Assembly: GCF_016102005.1 (NCBI RefSeq)
Contig: NZ_JACFPL010000001.1
Span: 372,001 to 436,000, forward strand
DNA from: Bifidobacterium choladohabitans
Lineage (GTDB): Bacteria; Actinomycetota; Actinomycetes; Actinomycetales; Bifidobacteriaceae
Length of the DNA stretch: 64,000 nt
Direction: 5' to 3'
The notes under the pieces were generated by a model that was given only the letters and a program-made list of their open reading frames with translations, did not search any database and had not been told where the DNA came from. Shown one piece after another: positions 18,098-26,431 of this stretch (the first letter of the stretch is position 1; each line of letters starts with the position of its first letter). The translations under genes were made by a program, and so were the position numbers.

Positions 18098-18742
18098 TTA
18101 CTCAGCGGCCTTCTCGGCATCCTCGGCCACGTCGGCATCTTCCTCGGCCTGGGCCTCGGTCTGATCCGCCTTGTCAGCGGTCTGCTCCAGATCCTCGGCG
18201 GCCTTGTCGGCCTGGGCCACGTCCTGATCGGATTCATTGGCTTCGACGGCCTGGTCGACAGCGTCCTTGGCAGCGCCTTCGGCGACGGCGGCATCGGTGG
18301 CTGCGGCCACCTCGGCGTTGTCGTCCTTGGCGGCCACCTTGGCAGCGGACTCAGCCTCCTTGACGACGGCCTTCTTGGCCGACAGGGGCTCGGTTACCAG
18401 CTCGATCACAGCCTGGGGGGAGTTGTCTCCGCGGCGGGGCGCGATCTTGGTGATGCGGGTGTAGCCACCCTCACGCTGCTGCATCTGTTCGGCGATCTGG
18501 GTGAACAGGATGTGGACCACGGACTTGTCACGGATGACACGCATGACGCGGCGACGGGCGGACAGATCCCCGCGCTTGGCGAAGGTGATCAGCCGCTCGG
18601 CCAGCGGACGCAGGCGCTTGGCCTTGGGCAGGGTGGTCGTGATACGGCCGTTGGCGAAGAGGCTTGTGGCCATGTTGGCCAGCATCAGCCGCTCGTGCGC
18701 CGGGCTGGAGGCCAGACGTGGGCCCTTGCTAGGTTTTGGCAT
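18098..18742 (-). CDS. rplQ: Ribosomal protein bL17 with acidic C-terminal tail
   Basis: Large-subunit protein near the exit tunnel. Residues 1 to about 120 are a normal L17 ([21 protein letters not shown], then [11 protein letters not shown] and QREGGYTRI). L17 is usually 115-130 residues, but this one has 214: about 90 extra residues rich in Ala, Glu and Asp form a low-complexity, probably extended or helical tail. Tails on L17 occur in other Actinobacteria. It lies 126 bases after rpoA. Confidence 0.95.
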   Translation of the reverse strand: MPKPSKGPRLASSPAHERLMLANMATSLFANGRITTTLPKAKRLRPLAERLITFAKRGDLSARRRVMRVIRDKSVVHILFTQIAEQMQQREGGYTRITKIAPRRGDNSPQAVIELVTEPLSAKKAVVKEAESAAKVAAKDDNAEVAAATDAAVAEGAAKDAVDQAVEANESDQDVAQADKAAEDLEQTADKADQTEAQAEEDADVAEDAEKAAE

Positions 18743-18868
18743 TGGATTATCTCCTTACGGTCCGGGAGGACAGGTGGGCATACGCCCGAACATCCGACTT
18801 CCCGGCATTTCTGTCAGCAGGCGACGGAACCCTTCCCCCTCGCCCGCTCATACGAAGGCTGCTATCCT

Positions 18869-19864
18869 TCACTCGTCATCAGGCGAGAAGAAGGTGCCTC
18901 CCTCGAGATTATTGGTGTCGAAGCCCAGCGGAGAGGCCTTCAGCGACAGCCCCATGCCCTCAAGCTTCTCCTTGACCTCATCGATCGACTTCATGCCGAA
19001 GTTGCGGATGTCCAGCAGATCCTGCTCGGTATGCGAGACCAGCTCGCCGATGGTATGGATTCCTTCGCGCTTGAGACAGTTGTAGGAACGCTGCGTCAGG
19101 TTCAGGTCCTCAATCGGCACGGACATCTGCGGATCGGCCTCTTCCACCACAGGCTCGGGTCCGACCTCCACGCCCTCAGCCTGGGTGTTGAGTTCGCGGC
19201 AGAGGCCGAAGAGCTCAACCAGGGTCGACCCGGCGGATGCCACCGCGTCACGCGGCGAGATGGCGGGCTTGGTCTCCACATCCAGGATCAGCTTGTCGAA
19301 ATCCGTGCGCTGCTCGACACGGGTGGCCTCGACCTTGTAGCTGACCTTGAGCACAGGAGAGTAGATAGAATCGACCGGGATGCGGCCAATCTCATCGTTG
19401 TCCTGCTTGTTGAGCTGGGCCTGGACGTATCCACGCCCACGCTCCACCGTAAACTCGATCTCCAGCTCGCCATCCTCGGCCAGGGTCGCGATATGCAAAT
19501 CAGGATTGGCCACGGTGACGCCGGCCGGCGGGGTGATGTCCCCGGCGGTGGCCTCGCCCTTGCCGCTCTTGCGCAAATACATGACCACGGGCTCGTCGTA
19601 CTCGCTGGTCAGCACGATGCCTTTGATGTTGAGCAGGATCTCAGTGACGTCCTCCTCCACACCTGGCAGCGTGGTGAACTCGTGCAGGGCACCCGAGATG
19701 CGGACCGAGGTCACAGCCGCACCGGGTATGGAGCTCAGCAGGGTACGACGCAGGGAGTTGCCCAGGGTGTACCCGAATCCAGGCTCCAACGGCTCGATGG
19801 TAAAACGGGAGCGCTGGGCATTGACGACTTCTTCAGTAAGAGTCGGACGCTGTGCAATAAGCAC
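18869..19864 (-). CDS. rpoA: RNA polymerase alpha subunit
   Basis: Assembly platform and activator contact of RNA polymerase. The N-terminal domain has [27 protein letters not shown]; the C-terminal DNA-binding domain (about 255-320) has [16 protein letters not shown] and [17 protein letters not shown]. The start is set at GTG 19864 (MLIAQRPTL), as in related alpha subunits and with AAAGGA upstream; the open frame to 19903 adds 13 non-conserved residues. The protein is then 331 residues. It is followed by rplQ and preceded by rpsK; rpsD is not in this cluster. Confidence 0.97.
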   Translation of the reverse strand: MLIAQRPTLTEEVVNAQRSRFTIEPLEPGFGYTLGNSLRRTLLSSIPGAAVTSVRISGALHEFTTLPGVEEDVTEILLNIKGIVLTSEYDEPVVMYLRKSGKGEATAGDITPPAGVTVANPDLHIATLAEDGELEIEFTVERGRGYVQAQLNKQDNDEIGRIPVDSIYSPVLKVSYKVEATRVEQRTDFDKLILDVETKPAISPRDAVASAGSTLVELFGLCRELNTQAEGVEVGPEPVVEEADPQMSVPIEDLNLTQRSYNCLKREGIHTIGELVSHTEQDLLDIRNFGMKSIDEVKEKLEGMGLSLKASPLGFDTNNLEGGTFFSPDDE

Positions 19865-19939
19865 TGTTGCTATCCTTTCAGCTCCGACCGGTGGTGCACT
19901 CACCGGTCTTCGCGGGTGGATTCATGGGTTTTCTAGTGC

Positions 19940-20338
19940 TCAGACGCGACGGCGCTTGGGAGGACGAACGCCATTGTGTGCCTGTGGGGTCACATCGGAG
20001 ATGGAACCGACCTCCAGGCCTGCGGACTGCAGGGAGCGGATGGCGGTCTCACGGCCCGAACCCGGGCCCTTGACGAAGACATCCACCTTCTTGACCCCAT
20101 GCTCCATGGCCTTGCGGGCTGCGGATTCGGCGGCCATGCCCGCTGCGTAAGGAGTGGACTTGCGGGAGCCCTTGAAGCCTACGTCGCCGCCCGAAGCCCA
20201 GGCCACTACAGCACCGGAAGGATCGGTGATGGAGATGATGGTGTTGTTGAATGTTGACTTGATATGCGCCTGCCCGACCGGAACCGACTTGCGATCCCGA
20301 CGACGAGGCTTGCGCGCGGCCTGCTTTGCTGCTGCCAT
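19940..20338 (-). CDS. rpsK: Ribosomal protein uS11
   Basis: Small-subunit platform protein that contacts mRNA near the E site. The 132 residues carry the typical [16 protein letters not shown] and [15 protein letters not shown] segments and end in a basic KRRRV tail. The ATG at 20338 starts [10 protein letters not shown]; the open frame reaches 20386 without conserved sequence. It lies 75 bases before rpoA and 80 after rpsM. Confidence 0.97.
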   Translation of the reverse strand: MAAAKQAARKPRRRDRKSVPVGQAHIKSTFNNTIISITDPSGAVVAWASGGDVGFKGSRKSTPYAAGMAAESAARKAMEHGVKKVDVFVKGPGSGRETAIRSLQSAGLEVGSISDVTPQAHNGVRPPKRRRV

Positions 20339-20418
20339 TGATCCTCGTTTCCTTGTCACGAATAACTGATTGCTAGTGCGAACCATCGGGGACCCTCATC
20401 CCCGCTTCGCATACGGCC

Positions 20419-20796
20419 TTACTTGGTCGCCTTCTTCTTTCCGGCGACGGTACGTTTGGGTCCCTTGCGGGTGCGGGCGTTGGTCTTGGTCCGCTGGCCG
20501 CGCACAGGCAGGCCCCGGCGGTGGCGCTGGCCCTGGTAGCAATTGATCTGGATCTTACGGCGAATATCAGCGTCGATCTCACGACGCAGATCACCCTCGA
20601 TCTTGTAGTTTCCCTCGAGGTAATCACGCAGCGTAATGAGCTGCTCGTCCGTGAGATCCTTGACGCGGGTGTCCGGATTCACTCCGGTCGCGGCAAGTGT
20701 TTCCTTGGCGCGAGTACGGCCCACACCGAAGATGTAGGTGAGGGCTATCTCTATGCGCTTCTCGTTGGGGATGTCGACTCCGGCAAGACGTGCCAT
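20419..20796 (-). CDS. rpsM: Ribosomal protein uS13
   Basis: Small-subunit head protein that bridges to the 50S subunit and touches P-site tRNA through its tail. The 125 residues show [19 protein letters not shown], the helix-hairpin-helix [11 protein letters not shown], and [19 protein letters not shown] near the end with a very basic tail. Start at ATG 20796, with AAAGGAAT upstream. There are 132 bases between rpmJ and this gene. Confidence 0.97.
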   Translation of the reverse strand: MARLAGVDIPNEKRIEIALTYIFGVGRTRAKETLAATGVNPDTRVKDLTDEQLITLRDYLEGNYKIEGDLRREIDADIRRKIQINCYQGQRHRRGLPVRGQRTKTNARTRKGPKRTVAGKKKATK

Positions 20797-20928
20797 TGCG
20801 ATTCCTTTTTGTTCTACGCAGGTCGTGCACCGAGTCTTCCGGTCTCCCGGCCCGGGCCTGCGCACCCGGGGTTCAGCCTGTCGGCTGTGACTCAGCGCCT
20901 TTGGTGTTCGTTGCCGCTGGGAATCCGC

Positions 20929-21042
20929 TCAGCCCTGGCGCTGCTTGTGGCGTGGGTTTTTGCAGATCACCATGACGCGGCCGTGACGACGAATCACGCG
21001 GCAGTTCTCGCAGATTCTCTTCACACTAGGGCTGACCTTCAT
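20929..21042 (-). CDS. rpmJ: Ribosomal protein bL36
   Basis: A 37-residue zinc-ribbon protein of the large subunit, beginning [19 protein letters not shown] and ending in [10 protein letters not shown]. The zinc ligands of the C-type form are present: Cys11, Cys14, Cys27 and His32. It lies 25 bases after infA, the conserved order. Confidence 0.97.
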   Translation of the reverse strand: MKVSPSVKRICENCRVIRRHGRVMVICKNPRHKQRQG

Positions 21043-21067
21043 GGTTTTCCTTTGCTTGTGTACCTTG

Positions 21068-21286
21068 TTACTTGTACCGGTACGTAATCCGTCCGCGGTT
21101 CAGATCGTAGGGACTCATTTCGAGCACCACCCGATCCTGGGGCAGAATGCGGATGTAATTCTTACGCATCTTGCCGGAAATGGTGGCCAGCACCAGGTGC
21201 TTGTTCTCGAGCTCGACGCGGAACATCGCATTCGGGAGGGCCTCGACCACACGCCCTTCCATCTCGATCACACCATCTTTTGCCAT
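21068..21286 (-). CDS. infA: Translation initiation factor IF-1
   Basis: A 72-residue OB-fold factor that occupies the 30S A site during initiation. It starts [19 protein letters not shown] and contains [16 protein letters not shown] and the C-terminal [12 protein letters not shown]. The ATG at 21286 gives exactly the family length; the open frame to 21397 runs into the promoter region. It is the first gene of the infA-rpmJ-rpsM-rpsK-rpoA-rplQ-truA cluster, with a likely promoter about 60 bases upstream. Confidence 0.97.
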   Translation of the reverse strand: MAKDGVIEMEGRVVEALPNAMFRVELENKHLVLATISGKMRKNYIRILPQDRVVLEMSPYDLNRGRITYRYK

Positions 21287-21346
21287 AAGCCTTCTATCCG
21301 ATCCTCGGCCGGTTACACAGCGCGCCGAAAGACACGCCAAATGGCA

Positions 21347-21355
21347 AGTATAGCA
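21347..21355 (-). promoter_or_regulatory. Extended -10 promoter of the infA cluster
   Basis: The minus strand reads TGCTATACT, a TGn extension plus a near-consensus -10 (TATACT). No good -35 lies at the usual distance, which extended -10 promoters tolerate. It sits between the hsp20 terminator and infA. Confidence 0.5.
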
Positions 21356-21394
21356 TTGATAGACCCAAAATTGGGCAATAGCGTGTTGACACGA

Positions 21395-21416
21395 CAAAAG
21401 GGCCGTCCGAACGGCT
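21395..21416 (-). terminator. Likely terminator of hsp20
   Basis: The minus strand has GCCGT-TCGG-ACGGC, a stable tetraloop hairpin, followed by CCTTTTG. It lies about 55 bases past the hsp20 stop and before the infA promoter. Confidence 0.55.
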
Positions 21417-21470
21417 GCCGCTCAATCAGTATAGCAGTCGTTCAGGCGGTCCGATAAGGTCCCGAATTCC

Positions 21471-21932
21471 TCAGTCCTCGATGGCGATGTTCTGCGTGTT
21501 GTCAGCCGGCTCGATGCTGGTCTTGGGCAGGGTCACCTCAAGGGTGCCGTTGGCATAGTGGGCATGAATGTCCTCCTGGCGGACCTTGTCACCCACATAG
21601 AAGCTGCGGGAGCAGGACCCGGTGTAGCGCTCACGCCGAATCCACCGTCCCTGGTCATCCTTGTCGCCCTGGTCACTGTTCTTCTGGGCGGAGACAATCA
21701 GGTAGCCATCCTCCAGACGCAGACCGATGTCCTTCTTGTCGAAGCCGGGCATGTCGATGGCTAGCTGGTACTGTCCATCCTTCTCACGTACATCCGTGTT
21801 CATCAAGGGGCTGTTCAGCGCGTTCTTGGCGCTCTGACCCTGCCGGCGCCCGTCACGCCAGTTGTTGAAGAAGGGATCGTCGAAGAAGTCGCCGAAGATC
21901 GAATTGTTCATCAATGCGGGAAACATAGCCAT
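21471..21932 (-). CDS. hsp20: Small heat-shock protein, Hsp20/alpha-crystallin family
   Basis: An ATP-independent holdase that binds unfolding proteins. The alpha-crystallin domain covers about residues 40-140, with TDVREKDGQYQLAIDMPGF, the RSFYVGDKV strand and the ANGTLEVTLPK motif near the end. About 153 residues. The ATG at 21932 is set seven bases after AGGAGA; a GTG at 21938 adds two residues. An HspR-type HAIR operator lies about 150 bases upstream and overlaps its predicted promoter, so heat-shock control by HspR is likely. Confidence 0.93.
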   Translation of the reverse strand: MAMFPALMNNSIFGDFFDDPFFNNWRDGRRQGQSAKNALNSPLMNTDVREKDGQYQLAIDMPGFDKKDIGLRLEDGYLIVSAQKNSDQGDKDDQGRWIRRERYTGSCSRSFYVGDKVRQEDIHAHYANGTLEVTLPKTSIEPADNTQNIAIED

Positions 21933-22073
21933 AATCACATCTCCTGATTCTTTAAGTCATGGTTGCTGCGGACCGGTACCTCAGGTGGACATCCTGACCT
22001 GTCCACCCGGGCTCCCTGCCCTTCACTTTGTCCAAACCGCAGACCCCGGGTTCCATGCCCGATGTTCACCCAA

Positions 22074-22106
22074 GGAATAAAAGTTGAGTCATAGAGACTC
22101 AACTTT
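22074..22106 (-). promoter_or_regulatory. HAIR (HspR) operator overlapping the hsp20 promoter
   Basis: The inverted repeat AAAGTTGAGT-N7-ACTCAACTTT spans 22080-22106 and is perfect over 10 bases per arm. The core GTTGAGT-N7-ACTCAAC differs from the HAIR consensus CTTGAGT-N7-ACTCAAG only at the outermost base pair. On the minus strand the TTGAGT (22097-22102) can act as -35, with a 17-base spacer and TATTCC (22074-22079) as -10, so HspR binding would cover the promoter. The rest of the 384-base gap between hsp20 and gdhA holds the 5' leaders and no other gene that I can support. Confidence 0.85.
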
Positions 22107-22316
22107 CGCTAGCGGCCTTGATTGCGCTTCCTTGTTCTCTCATTGTTCGGGCCTTTGAACGACCACATGTCAGACATTACGGGCCAAAATTCTTGTGACG
22201 TAACTTTGAGGCATTTACCATAGGATAAGATTCCGCCAGCCCCCGTAGGCTCTTGAGGGCGGACCCAATCGTTTGTGGACCGGACGGACCGGCCATTCCT
22301 AATCAAAGGAGCTCAG

Positions 22317-23663
22317 ATGCTCACCAACGAATACATCAAGCGCGTATACCAGCAGGTTGAGAAGCGCGACGGCGACCAGCCGGAATTCCTGCAGGCTGTG
22401 CGTGAAGTTTTCTCCAGCCTGGAGCCCGTGGTGGAGCGGCATCCCGAGTATGAGGCCAACGGCGTTCTGGAGCGCCTGGTCGAGCCCGAGCGTGCAGTCA
22501 AGTTCCGTGTGGCCTGGACCGATGACCAAGGCCATGTCCAGGTCAACCGCGGCTACCGGATTCAATTCAATTCGGCCATCGGCCCTTACAAGGGCGGCCT
22601 GCGCTTCCACCCGACCGTGACCGAGTCGGTCATCAAGTTCCTGGGCTTCGAGCAGATTCTGAAGAATTCGCTGACGGGGCTGCCCATGGGCGGCGCCAAG
22701 GGAGGATCCGACTTCGACCCCAAGGGCCGCTCGGATGCCGAGGTCATGCGCTTCTGCCAGGCCTTCATGACTGAGCTGCAGCGCCACATCGGACAGTTCA
22801 CCGACGTGCCCGCCGGCGACATCAACGTTGGATCGCGCGAGATCGGCTACCTGTTCGGCCAGTACAAGAGAATGCGCGACGAGTACTCGGGCGTGCTGAC
22901 CGGCAAGGACCTGACCTTCGGCGGTTCCCTGGCCAGGACCGAGGCCACAGGATACGGTCTGTGCTACTACACCCAGGAAGCCCTGCAGACGCTGCGCAAG
23001 GATTCCTTCCAGGGCAAGACTGTCGTCATCTCCGGTTCGGGCAACGTGGCCATCTTCGCCACCGAAAAGGCCCAGCAGTTGGGCGCCAAGGTGGTGACGG
23101 CATCCGACTCCAACGGATACGTCTACGATCCCAAGGGGATTGACCTCGACGTCGTCAAGGACATCAAGCTGGGTCACCGCGGCCGAATTCGCGAGTATGC
23201 GGACCGCGTGGACTCCGCTGAGTACCACGAGGGCTGCAAGGGCGTTTGGACCGTACCCTGCGACATCGCCCTGCCCTGCGCCACGCAGAACGAAATCGAC
23301 GGGGAATCCGCAAAGGCCCTGATGGCCAACGGATGCACCGTGGTCTGCGAGGGCGCCAACATGCCCTCCACCCCCGAGGCCATCCAGGTCTACCAGGATA
23401 ACAAGGTGCTCTACGGGCCCGCAAAGGCCGCCAATGCCGGCGGCGTGGCAGTCTCCGGTCTGGAGATGAGCCAGAACTCGCTGCGCCTGCAGTGGACCTT
23501 CGACGAGGTGGACCAGCGGCTCAAGGACATTATGACCGGGATCTTCCAGAAGTCCTACCAGGCCTCCAAGGAATACGGGCATGAGGGCGACCTGATGCTG
23601 GGCGCCAATGTGGCCGGCTTCACCAAGGTGGCCGATGCCATGGTGGCCCAAGGCATCCTCTGA
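22317..23663 (+). CDS. gdhA: Glutamate dehydrogenase, NADP-type
   Basis: Converts 2-oxoglutarate and ammonium to glutamate, the direct route of nitrogen assimilation. The 448 residues match the hexameric small-subunit family: PYKGGLRFHP, the catalytic-lysine motif GLPMGGAKGGSDFDPKGRSD, the Rossmann loop SGSGNVA and a C-terminal MSQNSLRLQW. NADP preference is inferred from the family branch. The ATG at 22317 follows AAAGGAG (22305-22311). It is the only plus-strand gene between 17 and 46 kb and stands as a single unit with its own terminator. Confidence 0.96.
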   Translation: MLTNEYIKRVYQQVEKRDGDQPEFLQAVREVFSSLEPVVERHPEYEANGVLERLVEPERAVKFRVAWTDDQGHVQVNRGYRIQFNSAIGPYKGGLRFHPTVTESVIKFLGFEQILKNSLTGLPMGGAKGGSDFDPKGRSDAEVMRFCQAFMTELQRHIGQFTDVPAGDINVGSREIGYLFGQYKRMRDEYSGVLTGKDLTFGGSLARTEATGYGLCYYTQEALQTLRKDSFQGKTVVISGSGNVAIFATEKAQQLGAKVVTASDSNGYVYDPKGIDLDVVKDIKLGHRGRIREYADRVDSAEYHEGCKGVWTVPCDIALPCATQNEIDGESAKALMANGCTVVCEGANMPSTPEAIQVYQDNKVLYGPAKAANAGGVAVSGLEMSQNSLRLQWTFDEVDQRLKDIMTGIFQKSYQASKEYGHEGDLMLGANVAGFTKVADAMVAQGIL

Positions 23664-23690
23664 GATAGGACTCAGCCCATCCGGACAGAA

Positions 23691-23730
23691 GGGGCCCGAC
23701 CTGCAGAAATTGCGGGTCGGACCCCTTATT
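23691..23730 (+). terminator. Terminator of gdhA
   Basis: GGGGCCCGACC (23691-23701) pairs with GGGTCGGACCCC with one mismatch around a short loop and is followed by TTATT. It begins 27 bases after the gdhA stop and also lies just past the stop of the opposing GH2 gene. Confidence 0.75.
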
Positions 23731-23752
23731 GCACTTTGGCGGACAGCGGGAC

Positions 23753-26431
23753 TCAGGCGACCAGCTGGTCGATGACCCCGGGATCGATCCGCTGGCGCGG
23801 GTTGAAGTCCTTGGAGCCCAGATACCGGTAGATGCTGGCCTGTAGGGCCCTGGCCTCAGGATATTCGGACAGATTCTGCAGGCCCATGGAGGAGAGCAGA
23901 AGCCGACCCCTGCCGCAACGGCATTCCAGCAGCTGCGTCATGGGTCGCAGGTAGGCGTAGCTGTCCATCTCGGTGATGATGGACTGATAGCGCTCGGGCA
24001 GGATGATGGCCCGCTGGGTGGCCATGGGCCACCACTGCCAGTCAGTGTGCGAGTCGGTCGGAAAATCTGCGAAAACAGGGTGGTCGGCCTGAATGAACTG
24101 CCCCATGGTGCCGCTCTGTTCCTTGAACGTTCCCACCGACCAGAAGTCCGTGGAGAAATGGGCCTGAACGGATCTGGGCAGGGACTGGGGTGTGGAGTCG
24201 GGACTCAGATAGACCGTGCCCCCCTGATCCAGGACCCGACGCGCCTGACGGTCGAACCTCCTGGCTTCGTACAGACCGTCTGGACGATCAGACTGGCTGT
24301 CCTGGTAGACCCAGACCGAATAGACGTTGGCCACGCCGTCGATCTCCAGACTCAGACGGCAGCGTTGGTTGCCTTCAACTCCGTCCAGAGGCAATTCGAA
24401 GGCTCCCAGATCGGTCAGCTTGCCCACCGGACAGGTGACCTTGCGGAAGACATGTTCCAGATCAACCCCCGGGCCCTGCAACCGCAGCCGCAGATCACCC
24501 CGAAGGGTGCGTCGGCCGTAGTTGGCCACCTTGACCGTCCCTGAAAGCTTCTCCCGGTTGGTATAGGCGTAACGGTCCATGACTGCCAGCGGCAACTGAT
24601 CGGTGAAGAAGGACCGGAAACGTTCAGGACGGGCGAAGGGAAAGCGCTTGGGGTGCAGATGGGCATCCATCATGCCCACCAGAGCCGTGCCTTGTCCGGG
24701 AAAGTCCTGAAGACCCAGCAGCGAAAGCCCAGACATGGAAGGGGTTCGCAGGACGGACTCCACCTCCTCCCGGTAGCAGATTCGTGACAGTTCGCCTGTA
24801 GCGGCCACCCAATCCAGCCAGGTACGCTGGTCTAGGCCCGATTCACGAACCCTGTCACGAATCATTGCGTAATTGTCGGGACGGGTGACCCCGGTGAACT
24901 CCTCGATCTCCCGGAAGTCCGGCAGCACCTCATACTGGCCGACCTCGAATCCATAGACCGGAACCGTGCACTCTTTGCGGACTGCCTGCATGGAGTCCTC
25001 GAAATTGTGGGCAGTGCCCGGATGCACCGCATTGGTGGACCCACGCATGTCGGCGAAGCAGCAGCGCAGGTCATGGTCCTTGTAGGACTCTGAGGTGTAG
25101 ACCTCGTTGCAGTCGTCACTGCCCAGCTGACCATAGTGCGGGTTGGAGGAGTTGGCATAGAGCCGGGTGTCGTCGATGCCCCGGGCATCCTCGATCAGCT
25201 GAGCCATGCGCTGGTGACCGGTCGCATCCGCAGACAGCTCGTTGCCCAGGGTGAGCATGACAAAGGAGGGGTGGTTGGCCAGGAAGAGCAGTGTCTGCTC
25301 CAGTTCGGTGCGATAGTAGCGGTAACTGACATCCTCCTGGAAGGCATGTTGGTGGTCCCAATGGGAGAGCTCGGGCTGCATCATCATCCCCATCCGATCC
25401 GCCGCGATGAAGGCCGCCTCGGGCGGGCAGTGCGAATGGAAGCGGACCACATTCACTCCGTATGACCGGTAGGCCTCCAGAATACGAATCCAGGAGCCCA
25501 CGTCCATGGGCGGGAAGCCGGTCTGCGGAAACTCAGCGCAATTGGCCTCGCCACGCAAGAAGAAGGCCCTGCCGTTCAGCGCCAGTCTCCCCCGCTCATC
25601 GGCGGCGAAGTCACGGATGCCGAAGTCCGTGCTGACCCGCGAGAGCACCCTGGATCCGTCCGGTGTCAGGAGCTCGATTGTCATGCCATGCAGACAGCCC
25701 TGGTATTCGTCCCAGCGATCCGCCCGGGCATCAAGCTGCAGATCGGACCAGGTCAGTGTTCGCCGCCCGGGTTCCAGGTCCGCAGCGACCTCCAGAGGCT
25801 GGGCCAGCGCATCGGAAGAGAGCCTCAGGCGACCGTGGAATCCTTGTCCCGAATCCACATCGGCCTCTATGGTCAGCGCATCACCATGGGGGTAGGCACG
25901 AACCCTGTCCAGGAAGGTATCCTCCTCCACACGCAGGCCAATCTCTCCCAGAAGCCCGTTCCAGTTGGTCTGGGTGTGGTCGGTGGCGGTCGAGGAATCC
26001 AGAATGGCGTCGTGGGGCATGCCCTGATAGGCGTTGTCGGAATCCACCTGCAGCAGGTCATCGCCCGTCAGCAGCCCGGTCAGCTCGAAGACATGCGGCG
26101 TGTTCAAGGTCTGGGGGCGATAGGGCTCAACCAGACGTTCGCCCACCCTGACCTCCAGGCGGCGAGCGCGCTCCACCTCGAAGAAGATCCTCCGCCCCGG
26201 CTGCGGGGTCCATCGAATCTGCCGGGACAGCCTGACAGTCCCCTCGAAGGTGTGCCGCCTGGTCAGCCGAGAGCCGATGGGGCCGGGCTTGCCACTGCCA
26301 TAGTCAGCAGACAGCTCCTGATCATCATGTCCGAGTCCGTTGGTGTCCAACGTGCCTGGCAGCAGGACGGTTCCCTGCAGTTCAGGCGGGGACTCAACAC
26401 GCCAAGCACCGGTCAATGCCACCTTGGTCAT
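23753..26431 (-). CDS. Glycoside hydrolase family 2 enzyme, substrate unknown
   Basis: An 892-residue retaining glycosidase of the beta-galactosidase/beta-glucuronidase clan. An N-terminal jelly-roll domain (about 1-165) and an Ig-like domain (about 170-265) precede a TIM barrel. The barrel has VNVVRFHSHCPP in place of the common VRTSHYP motif, the acid/base Glu398 in LTLGNELS, and a probable nucleophile Glu496 in VYGFEVGQYE, about 100 residues apart as usual. The C-terminal 300 residues include beta domains. No signal peptide, so it acts inside the cell. Its start overlaps the stop of the DUF5107 gene by four bases (ATGA). Close GH2 activities include beta-glucuronidase, galactosidase, mannosidase and arabinopyranosidase; I cannot choose. 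Confidence 0.85.
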   Translation of the reverse strand: MTKVALTGAWRVESPPELQGTVLLPGTLDTNGLGHDDQELSADYGSGKPGPIGSRLTRRHTFEGTVRLSRQIRWTPQPGRRIFFEVERARRLEVRVGERLVEPYRPQTLNTPHVFELTGLLTGDDLLQVDSDNAYQGMPHDAILDSSTATDHTQTNWNGLLGEIGLRVEEDTFLDRVRAYPHGDALTIEADVDSGQGFHGRLRLSSDALAQPLEVAADLEPGRRTLTWSDLQLDARADRWDEYQGCLHGMTIELLTPDGSRVLSRVSTDFGIRDFAADERGRLALNGRAFFLRGEANCAEFPQTGFPPMDVGSWIRILEAYRSYGVNVVRFHSHCPPEAAFIAADRMGMMMQPELSHWDHQHAFQEDVSYRYYRTELEQTLLFLANHPSFVMLTLGNELSADATGHQRMAQLIEDARGIDDTRLYANSSNPHYGQLGSDDCNEVYTSESYKDHDLRCCFADMRGSTNAVHPGTAHNFEDSMQAVRKECTVPVYGFEVGQYEVLPDFREIEEFTGVTRPDNYAMIRDRVRESGLDQRTWLDWVAATGELSRICYREEVESVLRTPSMSGLSLLGLQDFPGQGTALVGMMDAHLHPKRFPFARPERFRSFFTDQLPLAVMDRYAYTNREKLSGTVKVANYGRRTLRGDLRLRLQGPGVDLEHVFRKVTCPVGKLTDLGAFELPLDGVEGNQRCRLSLEIDGVANVYSVWVYQDSQSDRPDGLYEARRFDRQARRVLDQGGTVYLSPDSTPQSLPRSVQAHFSTDFWSVGTFKEQSGTMGQFIQADHPVFADFPTDSHTDWQWWPMATQRAIILPERYQSIITEMDSYAYLRPMTQLLECRCGRGRLLLSSMGLQNLSEYPEARALQASIYRYLGSKDFNPRQRIDPGVIDQLVA

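Noticed and set aside
22190-22260. GlnR- or AmtR-like box upstream of gdhA
   Set aside because: GTGAC and GTAAC fragments occur, but spacing and second half-sites do not fit a known nitrogen-control operator.
22299-23651. 450-residue open frame on the minus strand
   Set aside because: It mirrors gdhA almost exactly, has no ribosome-binding site and shows no family motif.
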